Shown in pieces: positions 35,273 through 46,194 of a DNA stretch of 64,000 nt (position 1 is the first letter of the stretch; each line of letters opens with the position of its first letter). Under the pieces are notes generated by a model that searched no databases, had not been told where the DNA came from, and saw only the letters and a list, made by a program, of their open reading frames with translations. Position numbers and translations under genes: made by a program. This stretch comes from Pohlia nutans (taxonomy: Eukaryota; Streptophyta; Bryopsida; Bryales; Mniaceae), in the NCBI GenBank assembly GCA_022496805.1, contig CM040094.1:19739501-19803500 (forward strand), in the 5' to 3' direction.

Positions 35273-37912
35273 ATGGCGCGGAGTGGAACCGGAATGAAGA
35301 TTACGGAGAAGCGCATCTGTCCGGACATCCCGCCACACGAAGGGGACTTGGACGAGTTGATGAAGGACCTCGAGAAGATGGGGTGCGCGGGGCTCTTTGG
35401 GAGAGTGTGGGATGTGCAGGATTCACGGATGCTGGAGGAAATTGAGGGCGGGTCTATGCTGAGCGCCTTCCGGACGACCATCTGGGCGAAGTATGGGAGC
35501 TGGACCCAGGAGATGTGGAGGGAGTTATACGGCTTCCCGGACACGAGCATAGATTTGGAACCGGGAGGCAAGGGCGACTCGGATTGGGTGAAGGCGCGAT
35601 TCACCCACATTTCAGGACACGACGGGTTCAAGGTGGCGGACTGCATCATACCCCGGGAGCAACGGTTGCTCCAGTATGTGGTGCCCATCCTCAATCCGGA
35701 GAAGCCCACCACCCTCACCGTAACGCTGGCCCGGGGCATCTACTCCGCTCTGCTCCGGGAGAGAAGGATCAACTGGGCGATCTTACTACACCGGAACACG
35801 CAGAAGTGGGCAGTGAACCTGCACAATAAGAAGGGGTGTCCGTTGGCCCCGTTTCTCCACCACCTGTACGAGAGACATGGGTGTCTCACGGAGAAGGAAC
35901 GGAGGAGGTTGGAGGAAATGTCCATTCCGGGGCTGAAGAGCCCGACCAAGAGGAGGATAGTTCTTCCGGGTGGAGGACCGGGTACCAGCAGACCCGGGTC
36001 GTCGTCACGACCGGATGAAAGGAGAATGGCGCCTCCAACATCCCAACCAGACAGGAGCAGGATCCGAGAAGAGGAGCGCAGGAAGGAGAAGGAAGATCGC
36101 CCGGAGAGGGATCAACTCGGAGGGGCCAGCGCTAGCTCGGAGCAAAGGACGAAAAGGAGAGAAGACCGGCCCGAGAGGGGCCAACAGGGTGACACCTGGC
36201 TGCGTCAAGAGGAGCAGCAGAGGAGGAAGGACCCGGAGACGGACCAACCGGGGGAGGCAAGGTTGCAGCGGGAGCTGAGAACGAAGAGGAGGGAGGATCC
36301 GGAAGAAGTGGAGGATTCTCCGCAGCCGAAACTGACCCGGAAGAAGCCGGAGAGGAGTCAGGGAGGAAGCTCCACCCAAGAGCAACCTCAGGTGACCCCG
36401 GTGGTGGAGTCCGGGCCAGAGAAGGACACAGGACCCACTCCAGCACCGCCCCAGGAACGACCGGAAGCAGATTCCGGATTCAGGGATAAAGACCCTGCCC
36501 CGGAAGATCCACAGGAACGATTGGCTAAGGGGAAGCAACCAGAGGAGGAGGCAGGTACGTCTCAAGTGCGACTTCCGGGCCTGAAGAGGAAGTTGGTCCT
36601 CATTGAAGAGGAGGAGCCGGAGGGTCCGGAGACCACCCCTAGGAAGGACAAAGGACCCGTCTGGAAGAAGACAACCCCGCTCAACAAACGTCCCAAGGAG
36701 GCAGGGGACGACGGGGATGAAACAGGGGAAGAGGACGACCGGAGGCAGGAACCACCGTTGGAGGAGGAACCGGTACCGGAGGAAGGTCCACCCGGAGGTG
36801 TACAGGAGGAAGGGGAGGCCCCACTTCAGGCGGAGCACATAATCCTGCAGACCCGGATTGCCTTGGACATGGTGACGAAGCAGTACACTCCCATGTTCGC
36901 CGCACTTCGGGAGACAGGAACTCTCCTCCGAACAGAGGACGCTCTGGAGTATCCGGCACGGATCCGAAAGCTCCAGAGGAAGCTGATCCGGAACAGGGAG
37001 AAGGAGAGCAAGTTGGCCGGGCAACTGCAGAGTCTCCAGGAGGATGAAAGCGAATCCGTCGCTCTCTTGAAGGGTTTGAAGGAGGAGCTGCAACGGAAGG
37101 TGGCGTACATCAAGAAAATGGAAGCCCAAGTGCAGAAGCACGAGTTGCAGATCCGGGAACAGGAGGAGACCATCCGGAGGATAGGGAAAACAAGTCGGCA
37201 GTGCATCACCAAACTGTCGGGGTTGTTCCATCCGGATGGGGAGGCACAGATGAAAGCCCGGCTGTATGACGAGAAGGTAGGACAGCCGGGATTGGAAGGA
37301 GCAGCCCGTATGAAGAACGTGGTCCGGGAGTATTCGGAAAAGGTGGAGGCCTATTTGATGGAGTTCCGGGAGCTGGCAGAACACATGAGGGGGAACTTTT
37401 CCGATGAAGAACCGGGCCGGGAGGAGACAGTCAACCGGGGTGATAGATTAGGGTCCGAGGAGGGACTGCAGGGGATATTCAATGGGTCTGCAGATGCTCC
37501 TCAGGAGGGTGAAATCGACCGGTTGATGCGAAAGGGGAGCTCAATGCAGGAGCACACCTCCCGGGTACGACTGGATGTGGAGCCAATCCACATGGTCCGA
37601 CCGGCTGAAGTGAGCCCTGCGGAAGTCCGGAACCTCTCGGAAGAAATGGAGGCGATGGACGTTCAGCCGGACAGGGTGGAAAGGCAACAGGGTGGGCCAG
37701 GAGGTCATCCGGGTAGCCAGTCGGGAGGCACGCAAGTAGGCGAGCCAACCGGTGGACGACAGGTAGATCCGCCGGCCGGGCACGAACTACGAGGAGCTCG
37801 GCCCACGGATCCAATCATGGTGGACAGCCCGGAAGTCCAGGAGGGGCAGCCAATGGAGGATGAGCCGCTGCCCGGGACCGCCGGGGGCCCAGGATTAGTG
37901 GTCCGGATTTAG
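35273..37912 (+). CDS. Gag-like / plant transposon-like protein, GC-rich
   Basis: Uninterrupted ORF of 879 residues. The ATG at 35273 has a strong context (ACAGCCATGGCG); upstream in-frame codons lack an ATG. The first 220 residues are globular (FGRVWDVQDSRMLEEI, FRTTIWAKYGSWTQEMW, ERRINWAILLHRNTQKW, LAPFLHHLYERHGCL) and recall the N-terminal domain of putative plant transposon proteins, probably gag-like; this is a loose resemblance. Residues 220-540 are a charged, disordered Glu/Arg/Pro region. A long coiled coil follows (about 545-730), then a disordered tail. There is no protease, reverse transcriptase or zinc knuckle, and I find no long terminal repeats. GC and codon use differ sharply from the neighbours, which suggests a mobile or co-opted origin. 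Confidence 0.6.
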   Translation: MARSGTGMKITEKRICPDIPPHEGDLDELMKDLEKMGCAGLFGRVWDVQDSRMLEEIEGGSMLSAFRTTIWAKYGSWTQEMWRELYGFPDTSIDLEPGGKGDSDWVKARFTHISGHDGFKVADCIIPREQRLLQYVVPILNPEKPTTLTVTLARGIYSALLRERRINWAILLHRNTQKWAVNLHNKKGCPLAPFLHHLYERHGCLTEKERRRLEEMSIPGLKSPTKRRIVLPGGGPGTSRPGSSSRPDERRMAPPTSQPDRSRIREEERRKEKEDRPERDQLGGASASSEQRTKRREDRPERGQQGDTWLRQEEQQRRKDPETDQPGEARLQRELRTKRREDPEEVEDSPQPKLTRKKPERSQGGSSTQEQPQVTPVVESGPEKDTGPTPAPPQERPEADSGFRDKDPAPEDPQERLAKGKQPEEEAGTSQVRLPGLKRKLVLIEEEEPEGPETTPRKDKGPVWKKTTPLNKRPKEAGDDGDETGEEDDRRQEPPLEEEPVPEEGPPGGVQEEGEAPLQAEHIILQTRIALDMVTKQYTPMFAALRETGTLLRTEDALEYPARIRKLQRKLIRNREKESKLAGQLQSLQEDESESVALLKGLKEELQRKVAYIKKMEAQVQKHELQIREQEETIRRIGKTSRQCITKLSGLFHPDGEAQMKARLYDEKVGQPGLEGAARMKNVVREYSEKVEAYLMEFRELAEHMRGNFSDEEPGREETVNRGDRLGSEEGLQGIFNGSADAPQEGEIDRLMRKGSSMQEHTSRVRLDVEPIHMVRPAEVSPAEVRNLSEEMEAMDVQPDRVERQQGGPGGHPGSQSGGTQVGEPTGGRQVDPPAGHELRGARPTDPIMVDSPEVQEGQPMEDEPLPGTAGGPGLVVRI

Positions 37913-39138
37913 TGGATCTGGTCGTGTAGAATAGGACCTTTTTGAGTAGGTAGATTAGAAGACTTTTTGTGTATAGGCTTTTTAGGACTTTAATGTTAGT
38001 GGCGGCTGAGGATAGGAACTGAGCCGTGGAGGAAGCTCCCCGGATTTCCGGATCCCGGGAATGTAGGATCTACGGATTTCCCGGATCTGGGCGTTTGGGG
38101 CAGCTTCTTATCCAGGAATGCTTGTCATTCTTGGGTGTCTTTTTTGTGTACTATTGTTCCATGTAAATGAGTAGAGGCGCATGTTCTTTCCACCAACTGT
38201 GTGTATGTGTGTATGTGTGCATGTGTGTTTGCTCGTAGTATTACTCACAACAATGTCTCAATTGGTCTTTTGGTAATCGGATGGATTAGCCGGGTTCTGG
38301 TGTAAGAGTCAGTTCAGAGTCCAGGTAGAAGATTTGGGAGAATTAGGAGCGTTTGAATGTAGGGTTCTCCGGGACTGGTTGCAGGAAATACTCTGGATTA
38401 GTGGCTGAGTGGGCAGGAGGGGGTACTCCGGTTCTCTCAGAACTCCTGGACGGGTAGTCCGGTAGAGGTGCCAGCATCCGGGTAGATCTTGTAATTGCAG
38501 GGTACGGGGAAGCCAGAGTAAAACGGGTCGTGAGGAATTCCATCTCTTCCGGACACCCTAGATATTGTCCACCCCGGTTAGCAAGTCGTTGTAGTATTTT
38601 CAAGGGGGAATCCGGGTTACTCTTGTGTGACCGGCTAGGGGTTTGGGATAAATCCACAGTTGAAGAGTAATACGGGAAGCACCCAGAGTAGGGAGTGATT
38701 TTGGATAAACCGGAAGTTGTGAAACCCCTGTCACGGAAATCAGTAGGGGAGGGTGTAGCTTTAAATCCAGCATCCTTAAAAATGTAAGTGGAGAACCCTC
38801 TGAAGGAAAACAGAGGTTAAAGGGAAACCGGATTAAAAGGGTAGGATAGATCGGGTAGAGTAGGGTTGGCCAAACTCCTAACCTAGACAGAAACCGGATC
38901 TATCCATAATCGGGTCAGTCAGTGGGAATGACCCGGTTTTGAGTAGAGAAAGAGGGGGTTAATTGGTGACCGGAGGAGAGTAGTCACCAATCCGGATCAG
39001 TCTCCGGAAACTTCCCACTTCACAGAATCTCCGCGGAACGATAACCCGGAAATCACCTCTACGAGCATTCTTAATACGAAAAAGTGCGCTCTAGGGGAAT
39101 ATCCGGTATCACGTGCTACGACATTAATGAATATGATG
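37913..39138 (+). other. CCGG-rich 3' region of the gag-like unit
   Basis: About 1.2 kb with many CCGGAT/CCGGGT words, no long ORF on either strand and no tRNA-like or LTR-like ends that I can see. Composition is like the gag-like gene, so it probably belongs to the same element (long 3' UTR or untranslated part). Confidence 0.5.
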
Positions 39139-39560
39139 TTAAAACTCAATACTTTGGAGAAACTTCCTGGGCTGCTTGCGCACGCCGTCCGATTCCTGCC
39201 GTCCGATGCCTGCCATCCGCACTGCCGTCCGATCCAGCGTCCGCTCCGCCGTCCGATGCGGCGTCCGCTCTGCCGTCCGATAGATCGAGCGCGCCTGTCC
39301 GTCCGATCAATCCCTCGGGCCGGCGTGGTCCGTCCGATATGGGGACCCGGCGCGGGCCGTCCGATTTGGCCACGCGATCATGCGCCCCTGCCCGTCCGAT
39401 TGGAGGGTCGAAACGTACGCGCGGACAGCGGCCGTCGGATGAGAATGTCCGCACGCACGCCGTCCGATGGATCTGGTACGGTCCGATCGAGGCCGTCCGA
39501 TCGGGCAGGCGTCCGCTGTACGCTTCGTCCGCCTTAGGCAGACAGTATAAATGGCGGACG
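39139..39560 (+). promoter_or_regulatory. CGTCCGAT-array promoter with TATA box
   Basis: After the lead-in AAACTCAATACTTTGGAG come twelve GTCCGAT motifs and several GTCCGC variants, all in the direction of the gene, spaced roughly 10-40 bp (39183-39535). TATAAAT follows at 39546-39552, about 200 bp before the ATG at 39750. The layout looks like a multimerised activator site next to a core promoter. The same lead-in plus array occurs, truncated, at 8085-8337, and a similar array precedes the TATA box at 44109. The binding factor is unknown. Confidence 0.7.
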
Positions 39561-39749
39561 GCTTTCTTCGTCCGTTCAGAGAGGCGGTGGGCATGGTGAA
39601 CGTCCGCGTGCACCTGCATCGACTCTGTCACGTGTTTTTTGAGTCACTGCGTCCCGCTGTACGCACGTTTGACTTTATTTGAGGACGTCTGCACCACGTT
39701 GCGCTTCTACCTTCCACGCGGTTTCTTGGCGTTGCTTTGACTTCCCACG

Positions 39750-40835
39750 ATGTCCCAGCGAAGCAGCAGTAGTAGGAGATCTTCACAAGGGACTCCTCAA
39801 GTTATAAACTGGGATCAAGTCGCTGACCCCAATTGTGTTGCGGAGCCGGGATGGGACACGGAGCCGGCGAGAACGTGGACTTTAAAAATATGCAAAGAGT
39901 ACGTGAAGATGACGCATTTAGCCAAGATTTGGCCACGAGATCAAATGCTAGTGTCTGGCCCTCGTTGGGAAGGCCCAACTAGGACGTGCCAAAGCAACCA
40001 TTTTTGACAACGGTATTGGGAGGTGCACGATTTCGTTGGGTTGCCTAACTCCAAACCAACCATCATGAAATATGGCCTAATGTCAATGGTTTGGGCTGAG
40101 ATTGTACTGCACAAGGATGTGGATTGGAGTACGGTGAATGGAAAAAACGTTGAACGTTTGAATCGTTCACAAAACTTTATTGCCACCAATTGGACTGGAC
40201 TGAGTGATTGTGTGCCGCAATGGTCTAATCCTACAGCGCATGCGACAAACGTTGATATTCCTGATGATGACACCTCGCAATGGGAAGTACGTCCACGCAA
40301 TACATATCGGGAACGCGACGTTGAGAACTATCCCGTGACGTTCGGAACTGCTCCTCAACATGACTATGAAAATTATCATGGAACTTCAGATCCAGTAGGC
40401 AGGGGATATCAGAGGGGAGCTAGCCATGGCTACAATGATAATGCATACGCGGTACACAATGATGAACGGGTTCCATATCCGGACAGATACAATACTCCAC
40501 GAGCATATTCTCCCGAGAGGACCCACAACGATTTTAGACATCATGGGTTTCAAAGCCATACTCCTATTTATTCTGGCCCCGGCGAAAGTTCAGGAAGCGG
40601 TGCACCCGTGAGTTTTGGTAGGGATATGTATAGTGCTGCAGACGGCCCCCCTGACGGATATGCTTCTGGGCCATCGAGTCAGTACCATCGAGATGATGAG
40701 TATGAAAGAGATCTTCAAGAAGCAATAAGACGGAGCGAAGAAGAAGAGAATGAAAGGCGGCTGATAGAGCAACGCTTTTATGAGCAACAGTGGGACGCGG
40801 AACGTGGAACATTTCGGGGACATCCGCGATATTAG
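39750..40835 (+). pseudogene. WPRDQ-motif protein, one nonsense codon; paralogue of 40-3594
   Basis: One frame from ATG 39750 to TAG 40833-40835, broken by TGA at 40005-40007. Residues 20-130 align with the gene at 40 (WPRDQ, ..HF.., VDWST, and ADPNCVAEPGW against DDPTILAAPR-stop). The C-terminal half is different: a Tyr/Pro/Gly/Asp-rich region, then a charged helix (YERDLQEAIRRSEEEENERRLIEQRF). The two loci therefore share a ~120-residue N-terminal domain attached to different C-termini. The stop positions differ between the copies, so they are independent losses and not conserved recoding signals. Transcription would be driven by the CGTCCGAT array and TATA box upstream. Function is unknown. 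Confidence 0.7.
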
Positions 40836-41309
40836 GCGGATTTAACATGGCTATCCATGCTCAAGTGGAAGTTGAAACCTAGCCTAGACCGTAGAATCCA
40901 ATGTCTTCAATTTTGCTTTGTATAGACCAAGACATGTCCTTAGTTTGAATTTTGTTTGGATGCTACAAACTTTGGATATATTGTAGGCTGCTAGCGCTAA
41001 TGCTCTAGGCTTATAAAGTATGTATGGCTCATTGTGTGAACATTATTGGCATAAATATTTATATATATATAAATATATAATCTAATCGCGAAGAGTGAAC
41101 TAGTCATGAGTACATAACGCACCGTTATTTCCATTAACAAGAGATCGAGTTCATGACTTACAAAAAGATATATAAATTGGTTTGGTGTCGCCTTGACTTT
41201 TATTGCAGATGTTACATACATGATTGAAAACAATATGAGTTTAGTTCAAATGCAATGGAGGGGCTAGAAGCTTATCTTAGAACTTGGTTGTGCACAGCAC
41301 TGTTGACTT
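40836..41309. other. 3' flank, nothing recognised
   Basis: AT-rich DNA after the pseudogene, with a short TATATATATAAATATATAA tract near 41060. No gene seen. Confidence 0.5.
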
Positions 41310-42810
41310 TCCAAGAAGGACTCCCATCACATTCTCATTTCCTACTCCTTTTATAATTACCTTGTGCAAGGAAAACCTCCTTCACGAATGAAGTTATTCA
41401 TGAAAAACATCTTGTCTCACTATCTTGAGAAGTCCATGGCGGCGAACGAACCTCCAAAAGTGCACTTTATTGAACCCCTCTTTATGTTAGGTCCTTGCTA
41501 CACACTTTCCACTTGAATTAAGTGGCTTCCCGTATTTACTTATGGCCGAGTACTTTCTTTGAACCGTCTTCATCATCGAACAACCTCATGAGCTTCTGTG
41601 CTTCAAGTGCAGTTCGGCAACATCAAATCTCACATAAACGCAATCGTGAAGATCGTAACGAACACCTTTGAAGTGCATACTCTCGCAACTTGAGATCCAG
41701 CTAGTCTAAACCCTAAACTTTAGTCCCGATTGAAACACTTGAGATGATATTGCCTATTCGCCCCCAGCTTTGTGGATGCATGCTTTGCTTTTTCTAGAAA
41801 AAGATGAGCATGCAATTTATTAAGTCACTCATAAGCAAGATAAACACACGTAGTTTGCGAAGAGGTAAGCTAGTCTCGCACACACTCACCTTCCAAAGGC
41901 TCTACTAGAAAAATATAAGCATTCTAGGGTTTCTAAAGCTTTTGTAGCATGCGGCGTTAAGATGAGGTGACAACCAAACTCCAAGAGCCATGCCGCAAGA
42001 TTGACAGTTAAATACCTTCCTCATAGAGTTCATCCAAGTCTTAGTGGTGCCTAGTCCTCCCTCATGCGCTATGATTGTATCATAGTACTACATTCTAATC
42101 TGACTTTAGACACCGTGTCGCGTGACACCCTAAACCCTACTAGTGTTAGTATCATATTGAGAATTTGGAACGATACAGAGAACATTGCCCTATGTAGTCA
42201 AAGGGTGTAGTCCTATGGTAGGGTGTCGTACTGTAGGACTATCATGGTGCATGAGGGAGGACTAGGCACCACTAAGGCTTGGATGAAGTCTACGAGGAAG
42301 GTATTCAAGTGTCGATCTTGCGGCATGGCACTTGGAATGAGGTCGTCACAAGGGCAACAAGGCAATACCCTCTCCTGCGTTTCAATCGAGATTAGAGTTG
42401 ACGTTAGGCAAAGTGGATCTCAAGCTACGATAGCATGCACTTCAAAGGTGTGCGTTGCGATCTTCACGATTGTGTTTTTGTGAGATCTGGTATTGCTGAA
42501 CAGCACTTAAGCACAGAAGCTCGTGAGGTTGTTTGATGATGAAGAGGGTTTGAAGAAAGTGCTGGGCCAAAGGTATGTATGGGAAGCCACATGATTCAAG
42601 TGGGGAGTATGTAACGTGGAACTAAAATGAAGAGGGGTTGAAGAATGTGCACTTTCGGTAGTTCGATTGTCCTATTGAACTTCTTACTATAGCGAAGCAA
42701 GATTTTTTTTCAAAAATAACCCTATTCGTGATGGACGTTTTCATTGTACAAGGTAGTTATGGAAGGGGAGGAAATGAGAATGCGGTGGGAGTCCTTCTTG
42801 GAAAGGCCTT
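41310..42810. repeat. Long imperfect inverted repeat (fold-back), arms about 0.6-0.8 kb
   Basis: Left arm 41310-42100 and right arm 42215-42810 are reverse complements over several blocks. Examples are CATGAGGGAGGACTAGGCAC at 42250 against its complement near 42060, and the segments around 41320-41385 against 42725-42805 and 41560-41690 against 42420-42560. The loop is about 100 bp near 42120-42215. The short ORFs inside (for example 42223-42483) are not supported by any family. Could be a fold-back transposon or a hairpin-RNA source. Confidence 0.8.
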
Positions 42811-43220
42811 TGTGCTATGCACCACCAAGTCATAGGATCAGCTCAGACCCTCCAAATTGCATTAAAGGTAAAGTGAACTCATTTTGTAGTCAACCATGTA
42901 TAGAAGGTCAAATAAAAAAATGGAGAGAACACCAACGAAATTGATATATCTTTTAATGAGATACGAACTTAATCAATGACCAATGGAAATAACGCTTGAT
43001 TAGGTACTTAACGAGGTTTACAATTTGCGAGACGGATTTTTCAATATTACCTTGAGTTATTGCAGGGTGCGGATCTTTCAAAACAAAGGGGATGGTCGTT
43101 AAATATTTAGTACCTATGGTCACTTAGTGGCGGACCAGGCCGTGTATCACATCAGTGATCACACATGCTCGAGTAATCTCGAACTTTGGTCTCAAAGTCC
43201 TGACATATAGTCATAATTTA
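42811..43220. other. AT-rich spacer, nothing recognised
   Basis: No ORF or repeat ends of note between the fold-back and the MITE. Confidence 0.5.
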
Positions 43221-43789
43221 CCCCTAAGTGCCGAACCATGCATATTGTGCAAGATGTACAGATTTCATCCGTATTTTCTCATCCGTCATACACTTTTTGT
43301 GGTGAGAGTTTTGTACTGATTTATTTATGGGAAGTTAGCTTCATGTATGTGTGATTCGATTGAAAAGGAACTAATGTTTGAAAAAATTATGCCTCATTTT
43401 GTGTTACAGTGTGTCACCGTAAATGTTGAAGATCTTGGTCCAAAAGTGATATTGGAAAAAAAAAACTATGAAAATGAAGCATCCGAAAAAACTCCAAAAA
43501 TCACTACACCTAAAGTACTACATTATAACCCATCACAAAAAATTTCATCCACATATTGTCAATATCGTATTCGTAATTGAATTACAAAATAATTTTTTAT
43601 TTTATGTTTCAAATTTTATAGAAAAAGATTATTGATAGCAATCATAGATCTAACCGTATAGATAGAATCTACAAATAAAAATGTATAACTTTTATTCATA
43701 CATCAAGTTCCAAATATTCGTGTTAGTTGCATTTTATAATGCATCTTTGCGAAACTGTGTAAACTGGACATATGTGAGGATTCTAGGGG
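43221..43789 (-). mobile_element. TTAA-type MITE, family of 5759-6261, reverse copy
   Basis: Left end CCCCTAAGTGCCG preceded by TTTA, right end TTCTAGGGG followed by TTAA (43790-43793). The interior is the reverse complement of the 5759-6261 element (shared segment around ATGCAAGATGTACAGATTTCATCCG). It ends about 85 bp before a CGTCCGAT array. Confidence 0.7.
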
Positions 43790-43874
43790 TTAACCAACAA
43801 GACCGTGGGATTTGATGATCATGCGCATTGAATATTTGATAATATTCTAAAACAAAGATAATTTGGTTAATGTG

Positions 43875-44115
43875 TCCGGTCCGGTGTGCCGTCCGATCTG
43901 CGGGCCGTGCGATCTGCGGTCCATCAAGCCGTCCGATCTGCAGGCCGTCCGATCTGGCGGACTGCGCGACCCGTCCGATCGCCGACAGCCGGTCGATCGG
44001 ACGACGTGTGTCCGATCGGGTGGCGGACGGTGCGGGCCGTCCGATCGGTTGGCGGACAGCGCGGGCCGTCCGATCGGGTGTCCGACCTAATGGGACAGCA
44101 CGTCCGCCTATAAAG
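43875..44115 (+). promoter_or_regulatory. CGTCCGATC-array promoter with TATA box, kinase-like gene
   Basis: Seven perfect GTCCGATC motifs and several one-base variants in one orientation fill 43885-44090. TATAAAG follows at 44109-44115 and the ATG is at 44297. A second, inverted cluster of the core (AGCGGACGG) overlaps the expected start site near 44130, just as GGCGGACGG follows the TATA box at 39552. Same architecture as the promoter at 39139-39560 although the two genes are unrelated. Confidence 0.7.
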
Positions 44116-44296
44116 CCATCCGACCAGAGCGGACGGCTCACTTTTTCCTCCCTACTCACATTATTGTGAGAGTAGTTACGGGTTGCTGTTGGCAGGGTTA
44201 TCCCATCCTCTGGCTCGTCACTCGGGGAGGAAGAAGTCAGCGTTGCAGGGGGGTATATTTTGCCAACTTTTTAAACGATTCCGGAGCTCCGTCACC

Positions 44297-45790
44297 ATGC
44301 CGAAGGGAAAAAAGCATAAGATAGGTAAGACGACGGAACAAAAATCTCTTGAAGTCAGCCCTTACATGCCGTCGAATGGGTGTAAGAAGTTTCTCCAGCA
44401 GTTCACGGTGGATTTTTACCAAAACAACACGCTTATGGCGTTGGAGAGTAAGTTTGTTCGGTACAAAGAGCAGAGTGTGCAAAAATTTCAAGACGACATG
44501 GCGAATAATATGTTGCAGGCTCTTCGGGATGGAATTTGGTACCGGGAGATGGAAAAGCGTGATTTCTCAACGTGGTTGGGGTGGAGGGTGAAAGATTCTT
44601 TGTGGAATATCGAGGGAGTATTAACCAAGTATGGGAAGGACCACAAGCTGCTTGAGGACAATACGTATATTGAGGAAGTGATGAAGAAAGCAGACAGCTT
44701 TGCGAAGTTGATGAAACCATGGAGCTTTGGACGCCAGCGCAATCAAAATATCGGTTGGTGGAGACACGTTGCTGGTGGATCCGAGGAGTTAATGAAGAAT
44801 AAGTTGGTCCACGCATTGCCTGCTACGGCCAATGTCATTGAAGTGGAGCACACATCACTCAAGGGTGCATATGCTACGGTGAAGAGGGTTCAAATTGAAG
44901 GAACCCCAGGGTTTGAACCTTATTGGGAGTTTGCGGCGAAGCTTTCTAAACAGTGGAAGACAAGACCGGATCTTGCAAAATTGGAACACCAAAATGAAAC
45001 GATGGCCGTTCGAATTGACCATCCAGGTATTATACGGTATGTGGCTATTAATCCTTCGAAATACGAGGGATATGCATATTGGTGGAATGGTGGGACATTG
45101 CGACAGATGCTGAATTTAGACAACACGTACGGAGACGATATCTACGCGCGTACGTTGCATACAACTATGTCAGCAGACGATGTCGTCAAAGCAAGTTATC
45201 TGAGGCGGTTGCGTAAAAAAAGAACGGAGTTGGCGTGGGCATTGGTGATTATCATGATGGAGGTACACATGACCGACAACCTGCACAATGATTTATCTCC
45301 TGATAATATCCTTTTTCATTTCCCTGCGGACGAGACGTGTGTATACATCGGGGTATGTGACTGGGGCATGTTATCCTTTGCGAGTGAGCCGATGAAGTCA
45401 CTATATGGGTTCAACAGTACAGAGGAAATGGAGAAGGATCTTGCAGATCGGTACTGGGTGGATCCTACGATTGCTTATGTACGTAAGCCAGATGTAGATG
45501 TGGAGATATGCCCGCTAGTGACGAAGGCAACTGAGGCATATGGAGTTGCAAAACTTGTGTTGCGCATCAACAAGGGCAACATGTCGGAGGATTACTGGAA
45601 GTTGCAGACGCCTGGGGAAACTTCAGTTGTTTATAGACAACAGGAGTTGGCAGATGTGATCGAGAGCTATTTGAATCGATTGTGCAACCCGAATCGAGGA
45701 AATATTGGAGGTTTAACTCATTTAGTGACACGTTTTAGGATGACGTACCATTGGCCAGTACCGTACGAGCATTTTAGTCATGTGTATTAG
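44297..45790 (+). CDS. Protein-kinase-like protein with variant HND and DWG motifs
   Basis: Intronless ORF; the ATG at 44297 (CACCATGCC) gives MPKGKKHKIGK and 497 residues. The first 180 residues are helical with no known domain. A kinase fold follows: glycine-loop-like GAYATV (about residue 190), AAKLS with the beta-3 Lys (about 214), HPGIIRY (about 241), catalytic loop HNDLSPDNIL (about 329-338) in which the proton-acceptor Asp, Lys-position change to Ser and metal-binding Asn can be read, and CDWG (about 354-357) in place of DFG. The catalytic Asp, Asn and metal Asp are kept, but HRD is HND and the catalytic-loop Lys is Ser, so activity is uncertain. Transcription probably starts 30 bp after the TATA box at 44109. 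No stop codons or frame shifts, unlike its neighbours. Confidence 0.75.
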   Translation: MPKGKKHKIGKTTEQKSLEVSPYMPSNGCKKFLQQFTVDFYQNNTLMALESKFVRYKEQSVQKFQDDMANNMLQALRDGIWYREMEKRDFSTWLGWRVKDSLWNIEGVLTKYGKDHKLLEDNTYIEEVMKKADSFAKLMKPWSFGRQRNQNIGWWRHVAGGSEELMKNKLVHALPATANVIEVEHTSLKGAYATVKRVQIEGTPGFEPYWEFAAKLSKQWKTRPDLAKLEHQNETMAVRIDHPGIIRYVAINPSKYEGYAYWWNGGTLRQMLNLDNTYGDDIYARTLHTTMSADDVVKASYLRRLRKKRTELAWALVIIMMEVHMTDNLHNDLSPDNILFHFPADETCVYIGVCDWGMLSFASEPMKSLYGFNSTEEMEKDLADRYWVDPTIAYVRKPDVDVEICPLVTKATEAYGVAKLVLRINKGNMSEDYWKLQTPGETSVVYRQQELADVIESYLNRLCNPNRGNIGGLTHLVTRFRMTYHWPVPYEHFSHVY

Positions 45791-46194
45791 GCAAAACATA
45801 GTGATATAGTTCTTCTTGGTATAGAGTAGTAGTAACGGTATTGAATTGTTCTATGGCCATTGTTGTGTGCTTATGTATAGAACACGTGGACTTCTGTCCG
45901 ACTATCAGTAAAACATTTTCCTTGTTGACATTTACGGAAAAAATAATTCCATATGTTTTATTGTTTTTGGGATTTTGCTATCTCTATATTCATTGATATT
46001 TGTGGGTTTTGCAGCCATCAGTCCCGAGACTCCAATTTGGAATTTGTTTGCACACATGGGTACCTAACGTTATTAGAATTTAGAAACACCCTCGATTTTC
46101 TTTAATATTTTGGAAAATAGTTCTTCCATGTGTTATTGGAATTTTGCTAACTCTATGGTTTTTGACTATGATTTGCAATCGGTGGATTTGTGTT
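45791..46194 (+). other. 3' flank of the kinase-like gene
   Basis: AT-rich, with no further ORF or repeat ends recognised. Confidence 0.5.

Noticed and set aside
36005..37384. 459-codon minus-strand ORF
   Set aside because: It is a shadow of the GC-rich gag-like gene on the plus strand, with Leu/Pro-rich composition and no family resemblance.
42223..42483. 86-codon ORF in the fold-back
   Set aside because: Lies in an inverted-repeat arm, its counterpart arm does not keep the frame, and no family is recognised.
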